NCBI RefSeq assembly: GCF_900101385.1
Contig: NZ_FMZB01000002.1
Span: 124,001 to 188,000, forward strand
Reading direction: 5' to 3'
DNA: 64,000 nucleotides
Source: Terribacillus halophilus
Lineage (GTDB): Bacteria; Bacillota; Bacilli; Bacillales; Amphibacillaceae
Part shown: piece after piece, positions 1 through 8,125 of the stretch
Numbering within the stretch: the stretch's first letter is position 1
Layout: the number at the start of each line of letters is the position of its first letter
Made by a program: the position numbers and the translations under genes
The notes under the pieces: generated by a model
The model's database searches: none
What the model was told of the DNA's origin: nothing
The model's input: the letters and a program-made list of their open reading frames with translations, nothing else

Positions 1-668
1 ACCCACACAGCTAAGATGATTGGTATGACCGTACTGCTATATTGGGCAAGGACAACCGGAATGGACATAAAATCGACGGAGATTCCTTCCTTGAATGCTG
101 TGGCAAGATCGGGGTATATCAATGCTCCTGCTAAAGCAACAGCCAGGAATTGATTCACCTTGAACTTTCTAGCTGCCGTAAAGGCCAAAAAAATCGGCAG
201 GAAATAGAAGAAACTGTCTCCGGCTGCATTCAGCACTTTATACGTTCCGCCGGTTTGATCAATCCAGCCGAAACTGACGAGTACAGCATTCAAACCTTTA
301 AGTAAACCTGAAGCTGCCAGTACACCTAACAGCGGGCTGAAAATCCCCGAAATAAGATCGACAAAACGATTGAATAGATTCTCTTTCTGTCTTTCGGTTG
401 CACTCTCCGTTGAAGAAGTGGACAGAGATGTGATTTGGAGCAGTTCATCGTAAACATCACTGACGTCATTTCCTATGACGACTTGAAACATCCCCCCGCT
501 TTCTACAACAGTTACAACACCTGACAAGGATTCTATCGCCGACTTGTCAGCTGCAGAACGATCCAGCAGTGTAAAACGCATTCTTGTTGCACAATGGTAC
601 ACGTCTTTTATATTTTTCTCGCCGCCTACTTGCTCCAATATGTTGGCGGCCAATTCCTTCTTATCCAT
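1..668 (-). CDS. PTS beta-glucoside-type transporter subunit IIBC(A), partial (cut by window edge)
   Basis: Sugar-specific permease and phosphotransfer protein of the phosphotransferase system in the cytoplasmic membrane. It reads leftward from an ATG at 666-668 with Shine-Dalgarno GGAGG 7 bases upstream. The first 222 codons are visible and the gene runs off the left end. Residues 1-90 form a IIB domain with the phospho-accepting cysteine at residue 26 in the motif YHCATRMRF. A linker follows, then the first membrane segments of IIC (ISGIFSPLLGVLAASG). A C-terminal IIA domain is usual in the BglP family but cannot be seen here. It lies downstream of an antiterminator gene of the LicT family, the normal arrangement for beta-glucoside or sucrose PTS operons, so substrate induction through the leader at 1625-1725 is likely. 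Beta-glucoside rather than sucrose specificity is an inference from similarity of the IIB domain to BglP. Confidence 0.88.
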   Translation of the reverse strand, partial: MDKKELAANILEQVGGEKNIKDVYHCATRMRFTLLDRSAADKSAIESLSGVVTVVESGGMFQVVIGNDVSDVYDELLQITSLSTSSTESATERQKENLFNRFVDLISGIFSPLLGVLAASGLLKGLNAVLVSFGWIDQTGGTYKVLNAAGDSFFYFLPIFLAFTAARKFKVNQFLAVALAGALIYPDLATAFKEGISVDFMSIPVVLAQYSSTVIPIILAVW

Positions 669-693
669 TTTTACACCTCCATTGAAATAGAAA

Positions 694-738
694 AGACTCA
701 GATCATAGCAGAATAAAGCATTGCTACAATCTAAGTCT
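694..738 (-). terminator. Intercistronic hairpin between licT and the PTS gene
   Basis: A 17-base-pair stem including GU wobbles (arms 694-710 and 722-738) lies between the two genes of the operon. On the minus strand it is followed by TTTTCTATTT. It could be an attenuating terminator or an mRNA-stability structure. No second RAT-like antiterminator sequence was found next to it. Confidence 0.45.
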
Positions 739-771
739 GGCCTCCTAAAAGAGTAACGAGCTTAGAAATCA

Positions 772-1614
772 TCATTCAGTTTTCCTTTCCAAAAACCTTT
801 GCAGATGCACTGTCAAATAGGTGACTTCAATATCACTGATTTCATAGTTATACTGATTACTGATATAATCCTTTACCTTTAGCGCCACCTCGAATGCTTT
901 TTGATATTTCTCCCGGATGATGTCATACAGGACCGTATCTTCCCGCATCTCAGGAGGTTCTTTATTCACGACACGATGGGCAAAGAATTTGAGATGCGTC
1001 ATAAACCGGAACCCATTCATGGAATGCTCATCAATACAAACTTGAAGATTGTAGGTGACTAAGTTCACGATCTCCTTCATGAACCTTGTTATCTTCGTGA
1101 TGGCATTCATTTCACTATTCAGCTCGGCACTGACAAAATGAAAGGCGATGAACCCCATTTCATCTTCTCCTAAATCAACTCCGAATTGATCGTTAATATA
1201 AGCCACAGCTTTTTCTGCTATTTTGAACTCTTCTTTATACATTCGCTTGATTTCCCATAGGAGACCATTTTGCAGTTGGATTCCATCATCGTAACGCTTG
1301 ATAGCTGCATGGATGTGATCCGGCAAAGATATATAAATACTTTCATTGAAATCCCGTTTCAGTTCCCTGCGTGCCATGCTGATAATATCGTCCGCTATGT
1401 GGATTTCCTCTAGCGATACTTCCTGCAGCATTTTCTTGAATTTCGCATAAAGCCCTTTATCCTCGAGATAGAATCTTTTTTCGACTCGCTTATCTTGAAT
1501 TGAGTCGCCTCGCTTTAGTCCGAATGCAAGCCCCTTTCCAATCAGGATGACTTCATCTCCTTGCGAATCTTCACTTACGACAATATTGTTATTGATCACG
1601 CGATGTATCTCCAT
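772..1614 (-). CDS. licT: BglG/LicT-family transcription antiterminator
   Basis: RNA-binding antiterminator that stabilises a leader hairpin (RAT) and so prevents termination when its PTS sugar is available. The 280 residues are full length for the family. The N-terminal CAT RNA-binding domain (MEIHRVINNNIVVSED, residues 1-55) is followed by two PTS regulation domains. PRD1 (about 65-170) carries the conserved histidines of LPDHIHAA and FIAFHF, and PRD2 (about 172-278) those of MTHLKFFAHR and TVHLQRF. These are the sites phosphorylated by HPr and the cognate enzyme II in studied homologues. The start has SD AGGGGG 5 bases upstream. The gene is first in an operon with the PTS permease and is preceded by its own RAT-terminator leader, so it is probably autoregulated. 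LicT versus SacT/SacY cannot be settled from sequence alone. Confidence 0.93.
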   Translation of the reverse strand: MEIHRVINNNIVVSEDSQGDEVILIGKGLAFGLKRGDSIQDKRVEKRFYLEDKGLYAKFKKMLQEVSLEEIHIADDIISMARRELKRDFNESIYISLPDHIHAAIKRYDDGIQLQNGLLWEIKRMYKEEFKIAEKAVAYINDQFGVDLGEDEMGFIAFHFVSAELNSEMNAITKITRFMKEIVNLVTYNLQVCIDEHSMNGFRFMTHLKFFAHRVVNKEPPEMREDTVLYDIIREKYQKAFEVALKVKDYISNQYNYEISDIEVTYLTVHLQRFLERKTE

Positions 1615-1624
1615 GTCTGCCCCC

Positions 1625-1725
1625 TTTCACGAAAAAAGAAAAAACTCCAACAAACGACTAAGAGAGCCAAGGATAGCCCTTCTGATCGGATGTTGAAGTC
1701 TTGCCTGATCTAATCAGTAACAACC
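1625..1725 (-). promoter_or_regulatory. RAT antiterminator site overlapping a leader terminator
   Basis: On the minus strand, positions 1725-1698 read GGTTGTTACTGATTAGATCAGGCAAGAC, matching the BglG/LicT-family RAT layout (GG-TTGTTACTG, loop, CAGGCAAGACC). Its 3' side overlaps the left arm of a terminator: CTTCAACA near 1700-1693 pairs with TGTTGGAG near 1654-1647, and TTTTTTC follows. RAT and terminator are therefore mutually exclusive, the classical antitermination switch controlling the licT-PTS operon. Confidence 0.85.
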
Positions 1726-1762
1726 TTCAATTAAGTAGGATGCAGTTATGTTTTCTCCTTAC

Positions 1763-1800
1763 ATTATAAGATGTTCCCATACCGAATGCAACCGCTTTCA
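1763..1800 (-). promoter_or_regulatory. licT operon promoter with overlapping cre site
   Basis: On the minus strand a -35 TTGCAT (1791-1786) and -10 TATAAT (1768-1763) are separated by exactly 17 bases. TGAAAGCGGTTGCA (1800-1787) matches the CcpA cre consensus TGWAANCGNTNWCA at 13 of 14 positions and overlaps the -35, so glucose repression by CcpA is expected. Confidence 0.75.
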
Positions 1801-1814
1801 ATGTTGATTGACAA

Positions 1815-1842
1815 AAAGACCCGCTCCGCAGAACAGGTCTTT
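1815..1842 (-). terminator. Terminator of the YhgE-like gene
   Basis: The arms AAAGACC (1815-1821) and GGTCTTT (1836-1842) form a stem directly beyond the stop codon. On the minus strand the stem is followed by a T-rich run (TTTTTGTC). Confidence 0.55.
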
Positions 1843-1845
1843 CCA

Positions 1846-3852
1846 TCAAGCTGCTTCCAGCTCATCTTCTTTTTTCGGTCTGTGCTGCAGATGAGAAACA
1901 ATCCATCCGATAACACCGACGACAACTAGATAAATCAACAGATCAACAAGCTGATTACCTAATATCGACCAGTCACCTAGTGTGATTGCTTCCTGCAAGC
2001 TATGCAAAGAATGCGCCATCGGCAAGTATTTGCCGACAGAAGCCAATGCGGAAACAGTCAGTTCGCTCGGGAATGTCCCGCCGCATGTTGCAAGCTGCAG
2101 AACCAGCAATACAATTGCGAGCAGTTTCCCTAGGTTTCCAAATAACGTCACGAGCGTTAGAATGATCGTCATGACTGTCATGGACACGATGATACTGGAT
2201 AAGAAGAATAACGGAATACTCTTCACATCGACTTGGAATCCGAATAAGAAGATCAAATCGAGTATCACTGCTTGAACAATGGCCACGACATAAACCAATG
2301 TCAGTTTACTGAAGAATTGCACCGTTCCGGATACTTGCATATCCTGTCTTCTGCCAAGCGGCAGGATGTTGGCGGCCATCAAGCCCCCGACGAACAAGGC
2401 AAGTGACAAGAAGTACGGGGCAATACCAACACCATAATTCGGCACGTCCGACAGCTGTTTTTCTGTCAGCTTGACCGGATCAGCGAACATCGTGGTCAAA
2501 GCATCACTGGACTGGATGTCTGCTGTTTTGTCAGCTGCATCCTGCAAGCTAGTTGCAAGCTCATCCGAACCGTCAGAAAGCTTGGTCATACCATCACCTA
2601 GCTGAGTCGCTCCATCTGACAGCTTACCGGTCCCAGCAGCAAGTTGGGCCGCCCCACTCTGCACGGATCCAAAGCCTTCGGTGTAGTCAGCAAAACCGCT
2701 ATCCAAATCGGACGCACCGCTAGCTAGTTTATTGGCCCCACTAACAGCTGAGCCGAATTTTTCGCTGAAGCTATCCATTCCATCCGCTATTTTTTCTTCA
2801 CTTGATGCCAACTTATCGGCACCTTCTCCAAGCTGCTGCTGACCATCAGCCAATTTAGCTGATGAGTCCGCCAGCTGTTCGGAGGCTGCTGCGATTTGCT
2901 GGAATGTCTTATCATCCTTGAGTTCCGGATGCTCTTTCATATAGGAAGCAATCAGATCGCTCAGATCCTCAGATCCAGATGTGAAGCTATCCTGGCTTTC
3001 CGATAGTTTCTCACTTTGCTTATTCCAATCAGACAAGCCATCCGCAATTTTATCCGTATTGGATTTCAGTGTCGCTGCACCATCATCCAACTGGCCCAAT
3101 CCGCTAGCCAAATCAGAGGCACCTGTATGCAGACTGCCGATGCCATCAGCTAGTTTGCCGTGAGCTGCAGCTAGCTGCTCTGTGCCATCCGCCAAATCGG
3201 AGGCACCACTATTCACATCACCAATTCCATTTTGCAAATCCTTCAATCCGCTCTGTTCATCGGTGATACCTTCGTGCAGATCGCCCGCACCATCACCAGC
3301 ATCCTGCAACCCTGCAGCTACTTCATGGAAGCTGGTGAACACACTATCAGCATACGATTTCGTAATGCTGCTCGCGAGCTTGGATTTCATTTCCTCCATC
3401 GCTGAAGAACTGATTTGAGCTGCTACGAAGTTTTTACCCGGATTGACTTCATACGTCAATTCCGCTTGTTTTGGTTTATCGTCCATCAGCGTTGTCACTT
3501 TCTCGGAGAAGTCTTTCGGGATGGTCACTTTCATATAATACTTCCCATCATCCAGTCCAGCTTCTGCCTTCTCTTCTGATACAAAATCGAAGTCCAGCGC
3601 CTTGCTCTTCTTCAATTCCTTGATGAAATCATTCCCGGCATGCATTTCCTCTCCATCCATGGTGGCACCATCATCCTGGTTGACCACTGCCACCGGTAAA
3701 TCTTCGATATGACCGTATGGATCCCAGTAGCCGCCAAGGAAAAGCGCGGCATACACGACCGGAATAATCAGCAAGAAAATAAGTGCAATTCGTCCGTGTA
3801 TATGCTGCCACATCCGCTTTATGTCAAAAAAGCCTAATTTTAATCCTTTCAT
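1846..3852 (-). CDS. YhgE/Pip-domain membrane protein (phage-infection-protein / ESX accessory type)
   Basis: Large integral membrane protein of the YhgE/Pip family, whose members include the lactococcal phage receptor Pip and type VII secretion accessory proteins such as YueB. I start it at the ATG at 3850-3852 (MKGLKLGFFDIKRMWQ), which has SD GGTGAGGAAATT; a longer in-frame extension lacks an RBS. The 668 residues comprise one N-terminal membrane segment (about 15-35), a long extracellular stalk rich in repeated L-x-DG/SGA units (LADGIGSL, LASGLGQLDDGA) predicted as coiled coil, and about five C-terminal membrane helices (about 495-655). The C-terminus resembles ABC-2-type permeases. It is divergent from a LysR-type regulator across 120 bp. 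No ESX genes are seen nearby, so function is open. Confidence 0.88.
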   Translation of the reverse strand: MKGLKLGFFDIKRMWQHIHGRIALIFLLIIPVVYAALFLGGYWDPYGHIEDLPVAVVNQDDGATMDGEEMHAGNDFIKELKKSKALDFDFVSEEKAEAGLDDGKYYMKVTIPKDFSEKVTTLMDDKPKQAELTYEVNPGKNFVAAQISSSAMEEMKSKLASSITKSYADSVFTSFHEVAAGLQDAGDGAGDLHEGITDEQSGLKDLQNGIGDVNSGASDLADGTEQLAAAHGKLADGIGSLHTGASDLASGLGQLDDGAATLKSNTDKIADGLSDWNKQSEKLSESQDSFTSGSEDLSDLIASYMKEHPELKDDKTFQQIAAASEQLADSSAKLADGQQQLGEGADKLASSEEKIADGMDSFSEKFGSAVSGANKLASGASDLDSGFADYTEGFGSVQSGAAQLAAGTGKLSDGATQLGDGMTKLSDGSDELATSLQDAADKTADIQSSDALTTMFADPVKLTEKQLSDVPNYGVGIAPYFLSLALFVGGLMAANILPLGRRQDMQVSGTVQFFSKLTLVYVVAIVQAVILDLIFLFGFQVDVKSIPLFFLSSIIVSMTVMTIILTLVTLFGNLGKLLAIVLLVLQLATCGGTFPSELTVSALASVGKYLPMAHSLHSLQEAITLGDWSILGNQLVDLLIYLVVVGVIGWIVSHLQHRPKKEDELEAA

Positions 3853-3978
3853 AATTTCCTCACCTTTACCTTTGTGAAATATTGAACATCTAAATAGCAT
3901 AACGGCTTCAGTGCATAATGTATAATACATATATCATTATAAATAATAGTCTTTAATCTATCCGAAAGAAGGATGAAC

Positions 3979-4902
3979 GTGGAATTATTACAGCTGCATT
4001 ATTTCAAGAAAGTTGCTGAACTAGAGCACATGACACATGCTGCCGAAGCATTGAATATTGCCCAGCCTTCCCTTAGTAAGGCAATCAGTCGTTTGGAGGA
4101 GGATTTAGGTGTAAAGCTCTTTGAGCGATACAATCGACAAATAAAATTGAATGAAAACGGCAGGATATTCCTTAGGCGTGTGGAGGCTGTCCTTCATGAG
4201 CTGCGGGAAGCACGGCGTGAACTGGATGAATCGAATCAAAAAAACGACCACACGATTCGGCTTTCTGTCACGATTCCCCGGGTATTACCCGATTTGATCA
4301 GCGGCTTCTTAAAGGAAGAGCCACAGGTTCATTTCAAGCAATACGTACAGTCCGTCCCGAAAATGACGGAAAAACTGCGCAGCGGCGAACTCGATTTCTG
4401 CATTTCTTCTGTTCCGATTCAGGCTGAGGACATCAAATGGCGGCCGCTTATGACGGAAGAGATCCTGTTGATAGCCCCTCCGGGTCATTGGCTTGAGACA
4501 AAAAGTCATATCTCCCTTTATGAACTCCGCGATGAAGCATTCGTCAGCATGAACGAAGGCTATGGCATACGTAATTTGACCGATAAATATTGTCAGCTGG
4601 CAGGTTTTAAACCTCATATCGCATTTGAAGGAGATGAACCCGGTGTCATCGGGGAACTGGTTGACAAGGGGCTTGGAATTGCCTTCATACCCTCTGTATC
4701 ATTAATCGGCAATAAAACAGCCCACTTACCGGTCATTCGCCTGCAGGATCCCATCTGTGAACGGACAATCGGCTTGGCTTGGTCCACCAGAAGGTACCTT
4801 AGCCCAATAGCTGAAAAGTTCCAGGGTTTCTTGTCTGATTACTTTAAGGTTCTAGAAGAAAAATTGCGAAAAACTGTCGCTCATCGAAGCAGCGAAACAT
4901 AA
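3979..4902 (+). CDS. LysR-family transcriptional regulator
   Basis: DNA-binding regulator with an N-terminal winged helix-turn-helix (residues 1-60, MTHAAEALNIAQPSLSKAIS) and a periplasmic-binding-fold effector domain (about 90-295). I prefer the GTG at 3979, giving MELLQLHYFKKVAE, because AGAAGG lies 6 bases upstream; the ATG at 3973 sits directly on that SD and would start two codons earlier. Length (307 residues) is normal. It is divergent from the YhgE/Pip-type gene, which it may control; no T-N11-A box was assigned. The effector is unknown. Confidence 0.9.
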   Translation: MELLQLHYFKKVAELEHMTHAAEALNIAQPSLSKAISRLEEDLGVKLFERYNRQIKLNENGRIFLRRVEAVLHELREARRELDESNQKNDHTIRLSVTIPRVLPDLISGFLKEEPQVHFKQYVQSVPKMTEKLRSGELDFCISSVPIQAEDIKWRPLMTEEILLIAPPGHWLETKSHISLYELRDEAFVSMNEGYGIRNLTDKYCQLAGFKPHIAFEGDEPGVIGELVDKGLGIAFIPSVSLIGNKTAHLPVIRLQDPICERTIGLAWSTRRYLSPIAEKFQGFLSDYFKVLEEKLRKTVAHRSSET

Positions 4903-4957
4903 TTTGGAGGTTTTTAGGAGATCAACGCAGAAGTGTAGAATAAAGGGAGTGAAGACA

Positions 4958-5422
4958 ATGGAAAAACGCCAGGAAATACTGCTCGGACAAATGAGAACGT
5001 ATCGCAATGAACTGCTACAGTTAGCTAAGAGTTTCACCAAAGAAGAGGCTGATATTATTCCGCGAGGCTTCCGTAATAATGTCAGGTGGAATCTGGGGCA
5101 CGTTTTTCTGGATCAATATTCTTGGATTCAAGCATTAACCAAAGAAGAAGCCCCCATCCCCGATGGTTTTAAGAATTGGTTTAGTTATGGCACCACTCCT
5201 GCAGATTTCACAAACAAAACCCCTGAATTCAATGAACTGCTTTCCTTGCTACAAGCACAGCCAGATCGAATTTTTGAAAGGTATGCTGACCGGATTGATG
5301 AAGAGTATCCGGCTATCGATCTTGGAATGCAAACTATCGAGCAAGTGCTCGTAAGGACAATATTTCATGAAGGGATGCACTTGCAGGCGATAATGGATAT
5401 AAGGAAGGCTTTGAACAGTTAA
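4958..5422 (+). CDS. DinB-superfamily protein
   Basis: Four-helix-bundle protein of the DinB/YfiT superfamily, probably a thiol-dependent metalloenzyme or damage-inducible protein of unknown substrate. The start at 4958 has SD GGGAGTG; upstream in-frame codons to 4904 have no RBS. The histidines of NLGHVF (N-terminal half) and FHEGMHLQ (C-terminal) are placed like the three-histidine metal site of the family. The length is 154 residues. It stands alone between a LysR gene and an Rrf2 gene. A second DinB-type gene lies at 17109. Confidence 0.82.
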   Translation: MEKRQEILLGQMRTYRNELLQLAKSFTKEEADIIPRGFRNNVRWNLGHVFLDQYSWIQALTKEEAPIPDGFKNWFSYGTTPADFTNKTPEFNELLSLLQAQPDRIFERYADRIDEEYPAIDLGMQTIEQVLVRTIFHEGMHLQAIMDIRKALNS

Positions 5423-5470
5423 GAATAGACTAACTCATTTCTTATGGTTGACTACGGCATCATTCACGTC

Positions 5471-5497
5471 TATTATAGACTCATCGAATCTATAATA
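5471..5497 (+). promoter_or_regulatory. Perfect inverted repeat, likely Rrf2-regulator operator
   Basis: TATTATAGA (5471-5479) and TCTATAATA (5489-5497) form a perfect 9-bp inverted repeat with a 9-base spacer. The repeat ends immediately before the SD AAGGAG of the Rrf2 gene. The position suits autorepression. Confidence 0.6.
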
Positions 5498-5508
5498 AGG
5501 AGTATGGG

Positions 5509-5952
5509 ATGATGAAATACACCAAAGCCACTAACTACGCACTTCATACTATCGCTTATTTGGGTTTACTACCATCAGGAAAGGCAATAGGTGTTAAACC
5601 TTTGGCCGAGATACAGAAGGTGTCTCCTACTTACCTTTCCAAAGTATTAACCACCCTTGTCAAAGCTGGTTTGATTATCTCTGCACCTGGTGTAAAAGGC
5701 GGCTATAGATTGATAAAGGATGTCGAGGACATTACCTTTTTGGATGTTATTCAAGCAGTAGAAGGCTTGAACCCGTTATTCCACTGCAGCTTGGATAATC
5801 ATGTCCATGATAGGGAGAATTGCTTCATTCAGCAAACCATGAACGAAGCCGAGAAGAAGATGGAAGAACATTTGCACTCCCAAACGATAGCGCTAGTATT
5901 GCAAAAAATCGACCAACGCGTTTCGGATTATCTTAAATCTGAAGCAGGTTGA
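5509..5952 (+). CDS. Rrf2-family transcriptional regulator
   Basis: Winged-helix regulator of the Rrf2 family, whose members include NsrR, IscR, CymR and YwnA. The 147 residues begin MMKYTKATNYALHTIAYL, with the recognition helix around SPTYLSKVLTTLVKAG and the wing at GVKGGYRL. Two cysteines lie in the region that binds an Fe-S cluster or senses thiol stress in relatives: PLFHCS and ENCFI. They are spaced 15 apart, unlike the close cysteines of NsrR/IscR. The start has SD AAGGAG, with a second ATG one codon later. It is followed after 67 bp by a flavoprotein gene, with further inverted repeats between the two, so the pair is probably a local redox- or electrophile-responsive unit. Confidence 0.88.
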   Translation: MMKYTKATNYALHTIAYLGLLPSGKAIGVKPLAEIQKVSPTYLSKVLTTLVKAGLIISAPGVKGGYRLIKDVEDITFLDVIQAVEGLNPLFHCSLDNHVHDRENCFIQQTMNEAEKKMEEHLHSQTIALVLQKIDQRVSDYLKSEAG

Positions 5953-5958
5953 TTTTTT

Positions 5959-5996
5959 CTACAACTATTGTAGATATAAACAGTCTTTAATATCTA
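5959..5996 (+). promoter_or_regulatory. Two overlapping inverted repeats before the flavoprotein gene
   Basis: CTACAA-CTA-TTGTAG (5959-5973) overlaps TAGATAT-N12-ATATCTA (5971-5996). Both repeats have perfect arms and lie in the 67-bp gap ahead of the SD of the oxidoreductase gene. The TAGA/TCTA cores recall the repeat upstream of the Rrf2 gene, so they are plausible Rrf2 sites. Confidence 0.45.
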
Positions 5997-6019
5997 TTAA
6001 AATAAAAGGAGGAGTAATT

Positions 6020-6922
6020 ATGTTGGATTGCGCTATTATCGGCGGTGGACCTGCGGGCTTGAATGCAGCACTTGTATTAGGAAGGGCCAGGAGGAATATC
6101 ACAATATTTGACAATGATAAACCGAGAAACGCAGTAACACAGGAATCGCATGGGTTTATTACTAGAGATGGAATATCCCCGGCTGCGTTTCGGGAAATGG
6201 CCCATAAGGATTTGAACAAATATCCATCCATCGCCATTCAGAATGCCGAGGTTGTGGAGATAAAAAGATCAAACGGAACTGCTTTTCAATTAATGACTCG
6301 GGATGGCGGTGTGTATACAGCTAAAAAAGTCATTCTCGCAACAGGTCTGAAAGAAAACCTACCTGATGTACCGGATATCCATGATTATTACGGCAAAAGC
6401 CTATTCAGCTGTCCTTATTGCGATGGCTGGGAATTACGAGATAAACCCCTGATTGTAATATCCGAAAACAAAAATGCCGTTCATATGGCAAAAATACTCT
6501 CTCAATGGAGCAAGAATTTAATTGTTTGTACCAATGGTCATTCTGTTATTCCTGAAAGAGAGGCACAGCTGCTTATAAAGCATGGGATACGCATCATCGA
6601 AGAGAAAATCAGTCAATTGCACGGACAAGATGGCCACTTGGAAAAAGTGACCTTCACAGATGGAACTGAAATAGCACGATCAGGTGGTATTGTTACAACA
6701 GAATTGGGACAATCTCACAGATTTATCATTTCCCTCGGCTGTGATATGAAGCAAAATGGCGGTATCCTGGTTGACGAGTTAGGCAGAACGTCCGTCAAAG
6801 ACGTATATGCAGCAGGAGAAGCATCTATTATCGCTCCATCTCAGCTGATCATAGCAGCAGCACATGGATCCCGAGCAGCTGCAGGCGTGAACAGTGATTT
6901 AACGATGGAGACGTTCCAGTAG
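6020..6922 (+). CDS. FAD-dependent thioredoxin-reductase-like oxidoreductase
   Basis: A 300-residue flavoprotein of the small thioredoxin-reductase fold. The N-terminal FAD site GGGPAGL (residues 8-14), the redox disulfide C131-P-Y-C134 in SCPYCDGWELRD, and the C-terminal FAD motif DVYAAGEAS are present. The second nucleotide-binding segment reads VISENKNAVHMA where NADPH-dependent reductases have a glycine-rich GxGxxA/G loop. This suggests it may not use NAD(P)H in the usual way, as in the GliT/HlmI dithiol oxidases, which transfer electrons to oxygen. The SD is AAAGGAGGAG. It follows an Rrf2 regulator on the same strand with probable operators between. The substrate is unknown; assignment to the fold is firm and the oxidase idea is inference. 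Confidence 0.88.
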   Translation: MLDCAIIGGGPAGLNAALVLGRARRNITIFDNDKPRNAVTQESHGFITRDGISPAAFREMAHKDLNKYPSIAIQNAEVVEIKRSNGTAFQLMTRDGGVYTAKKVILATGLKENLPDVPDIHDYYGKSLFSCPYCDGWELRDKPLIVISENKNAVHMAKILSQWSKNLIVCTNGHSVIPEREAQLLIKHGIRIIEEKISQLHGQDGHLEKVTFTDGTEIARSGGIVTTELGQSHRFIISLGCDMKQNGGILVDELGRTSVKDVYAAGEASIIAPSQLIIAAAHGSRAAAGVNSDLTMETFQ

Positions 6923-7029
6923 TCTTAAAGCTCTCCTTACTTAATTGCTGTATCTTTTTATCTTTTACGTCAAAACAGTTGGGATTGCTCGGGCATGTCA
7001 GGGCATGGATGGCACAATATCTATAAGAA

Positions 7030-7062
7030 AAGGACTCAGCTCTTTTGATGAGCTGAGTCCTT
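7030..7062. terminator. Bidirectional terminator between the flavoprotein and SDR genes
   Basis: A perfect 13-bp stem, AAGGACTCAGCTC (7030-7042) with GAGCTGAGTCCTT (7050-7062), has T-rich sequence on both sides. It lies between convergent genes. Confidence 0.85.
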
Positions 7063-7068
7063 CATTTT

Positions 7069-7860
7069 TTACAATGCGCGGATAATGCCGCCTTCTACAC
7101 GCTGCGCGGTACCATTAATCGCAGATGCTTGTTTGGAAGCCAGAAATACGACAGTGTCCGCAACTTCCTCCACAGTCGCATAGCGCTGGATCAACGAAGT
7201 CGGTTCGCTATCCTTGAAATAATCAGCAGTGAACTTCTCCAGCTCTTGATTGGCAGCTTCTGCTGCTCCTTTCATGTAGCTCTCCACCCCTTCTGTCCAT
7301 GTCGGACCAGGCAGTACACTATTCACCGTCACATTTGTCCCCTTCGCAAGCTCCGCCATCCCGCGGGAAAGGCTGATAAGCGCTGACTTGGAAACAGAGT
7401 ATGGAATCATATGCGGCAGCGGCTTCACACCCGCTTCACTGGAAATCGTAAGAATACGACCGCTGTTTTGCTCCAGCATATCTGGCAGGAATGCACGAGA
7501 CAGGCGAATGACACTCAGGACATTCATGTTGAAATAATGCATCCATTCTTCATCCGTTACGTTGGTGAAATCCATCACCTCAAAGATACCCATGTTATTC
7601 ACCAAGACATCCACTGCCCCGTATCCCTTCACTTTACCGATAAAGACATCTGCTTGCTCCCCATTTGAGAGATCCGCTGCAATACCATGTACCTTCCCGA
7701 TTGCAGACAGTTCTTCCGTTACTGATTGGACACGTTCTTCACTACGCCCATTGATGATCACTGTCGCACCTTCTCTTAAGAAAGACGTCGCAATTCCTTT
7801 CCCGATTCCGCCAGTCGACCCTGTGACCACGACCAATTTATCCTGTAGTTGTAAATCCAT
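7069..7860 (-). CDS. SDR-family NAD(P)-dependent oxidoreductase
   Basis: Short-chain dehydrogenase of 263 residues. The Rossmann glycine motif TGSTGGIG (13-20), NNMG (88-91), catalytic Ser140/141, Tyr154 and Lys158 (YSVSK), and an SDR C-terminus are all present. The NGRS segment after beta-2 favours NADP over NAD. The start is an ATG with SD AGAAAGGAAG upstream. It is a single-gene unit closed by a terminator. The substrate cannot be deduced. Confidence 0.93.
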   Translation of the reverse strand: MDLQLQDKLVVVTGSTGGIGKGIATSFLREGATVIINGRSEERVQSVTEELSAIGKVHGIAADLSNGEQADVFIGKVKGYGAVDVLVNNMGIFEVMDFTNVTDEEWMHYFNMNVLSVIRLSRAFLPDMLEQNSGRILTISSEAGVKPLPHMIPYSVSKSALISLSRGMAELAKGTNVTVNSVLPGPTWTEGVESYMKGAAEAANQELEKFTADYFKDSEPTSLIQRYATVEEVADTVVFLASKQASAINGTAQRVEGGIIRAL

Positions 7861-7943
7861 ATGTAACTTCCTTTCTTACGGTTGTCTGCTGCATATTATA
7901 CAAGTCATCCCCAAGAAGTGGTGCAGATATGCTTGAAATAAAA

Positions 7944-7973
7944 GAAACTGATTGGCTTTTACCGGTCAGTTTC
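7944..7973. other. Isolated 12-bp hairpin upstream of the SDR gene
   Basis: GAAACTGATTGG and CCGGTCAGTTTC pair fully when GU wobbles are allowed, with a 6-base loop. On the minus strand TTTTATTT follows, as in a terminator, but no gene lies to its right on that strand. It may be a relic or part of an untranslated small RNA. Confidence 0.35.
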
Positions 7974-8069
7974 CTCTAAATATCGCTTTTTATATGTAAT
8001 TGAATCATCACCGTCATTACGCAACTAAATAATTTGTTAAAGTTGTAAGAATACCATGTCAAAAGACAG

Positions 8070-8087
8070 ATTATTTTGCAAAATAAT
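8070..8087. promoter_or_regulatory. 18-bp perfect palindrome upstream of the lipoprotein gene
   Basis: ATTATTTTGCAAAATAAT is a perfect palindrome 39 bp before the start of the broken lipoprotein gene, a typical distance for an operator. The binding protein is not known. Confidence 0.4.
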
Positions 8088-8125
8088 AGGTAATATTACT
8101 TACCAGGGAATTTGGAGGCCAACTA

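Noticed and set aside
1982-3418. Several plus-strand open frames across the YhgE/Pip gene
   Set aside because: They lie antisense within a clear coding sequence, lack RBS and have compositions typical of shadow frames.
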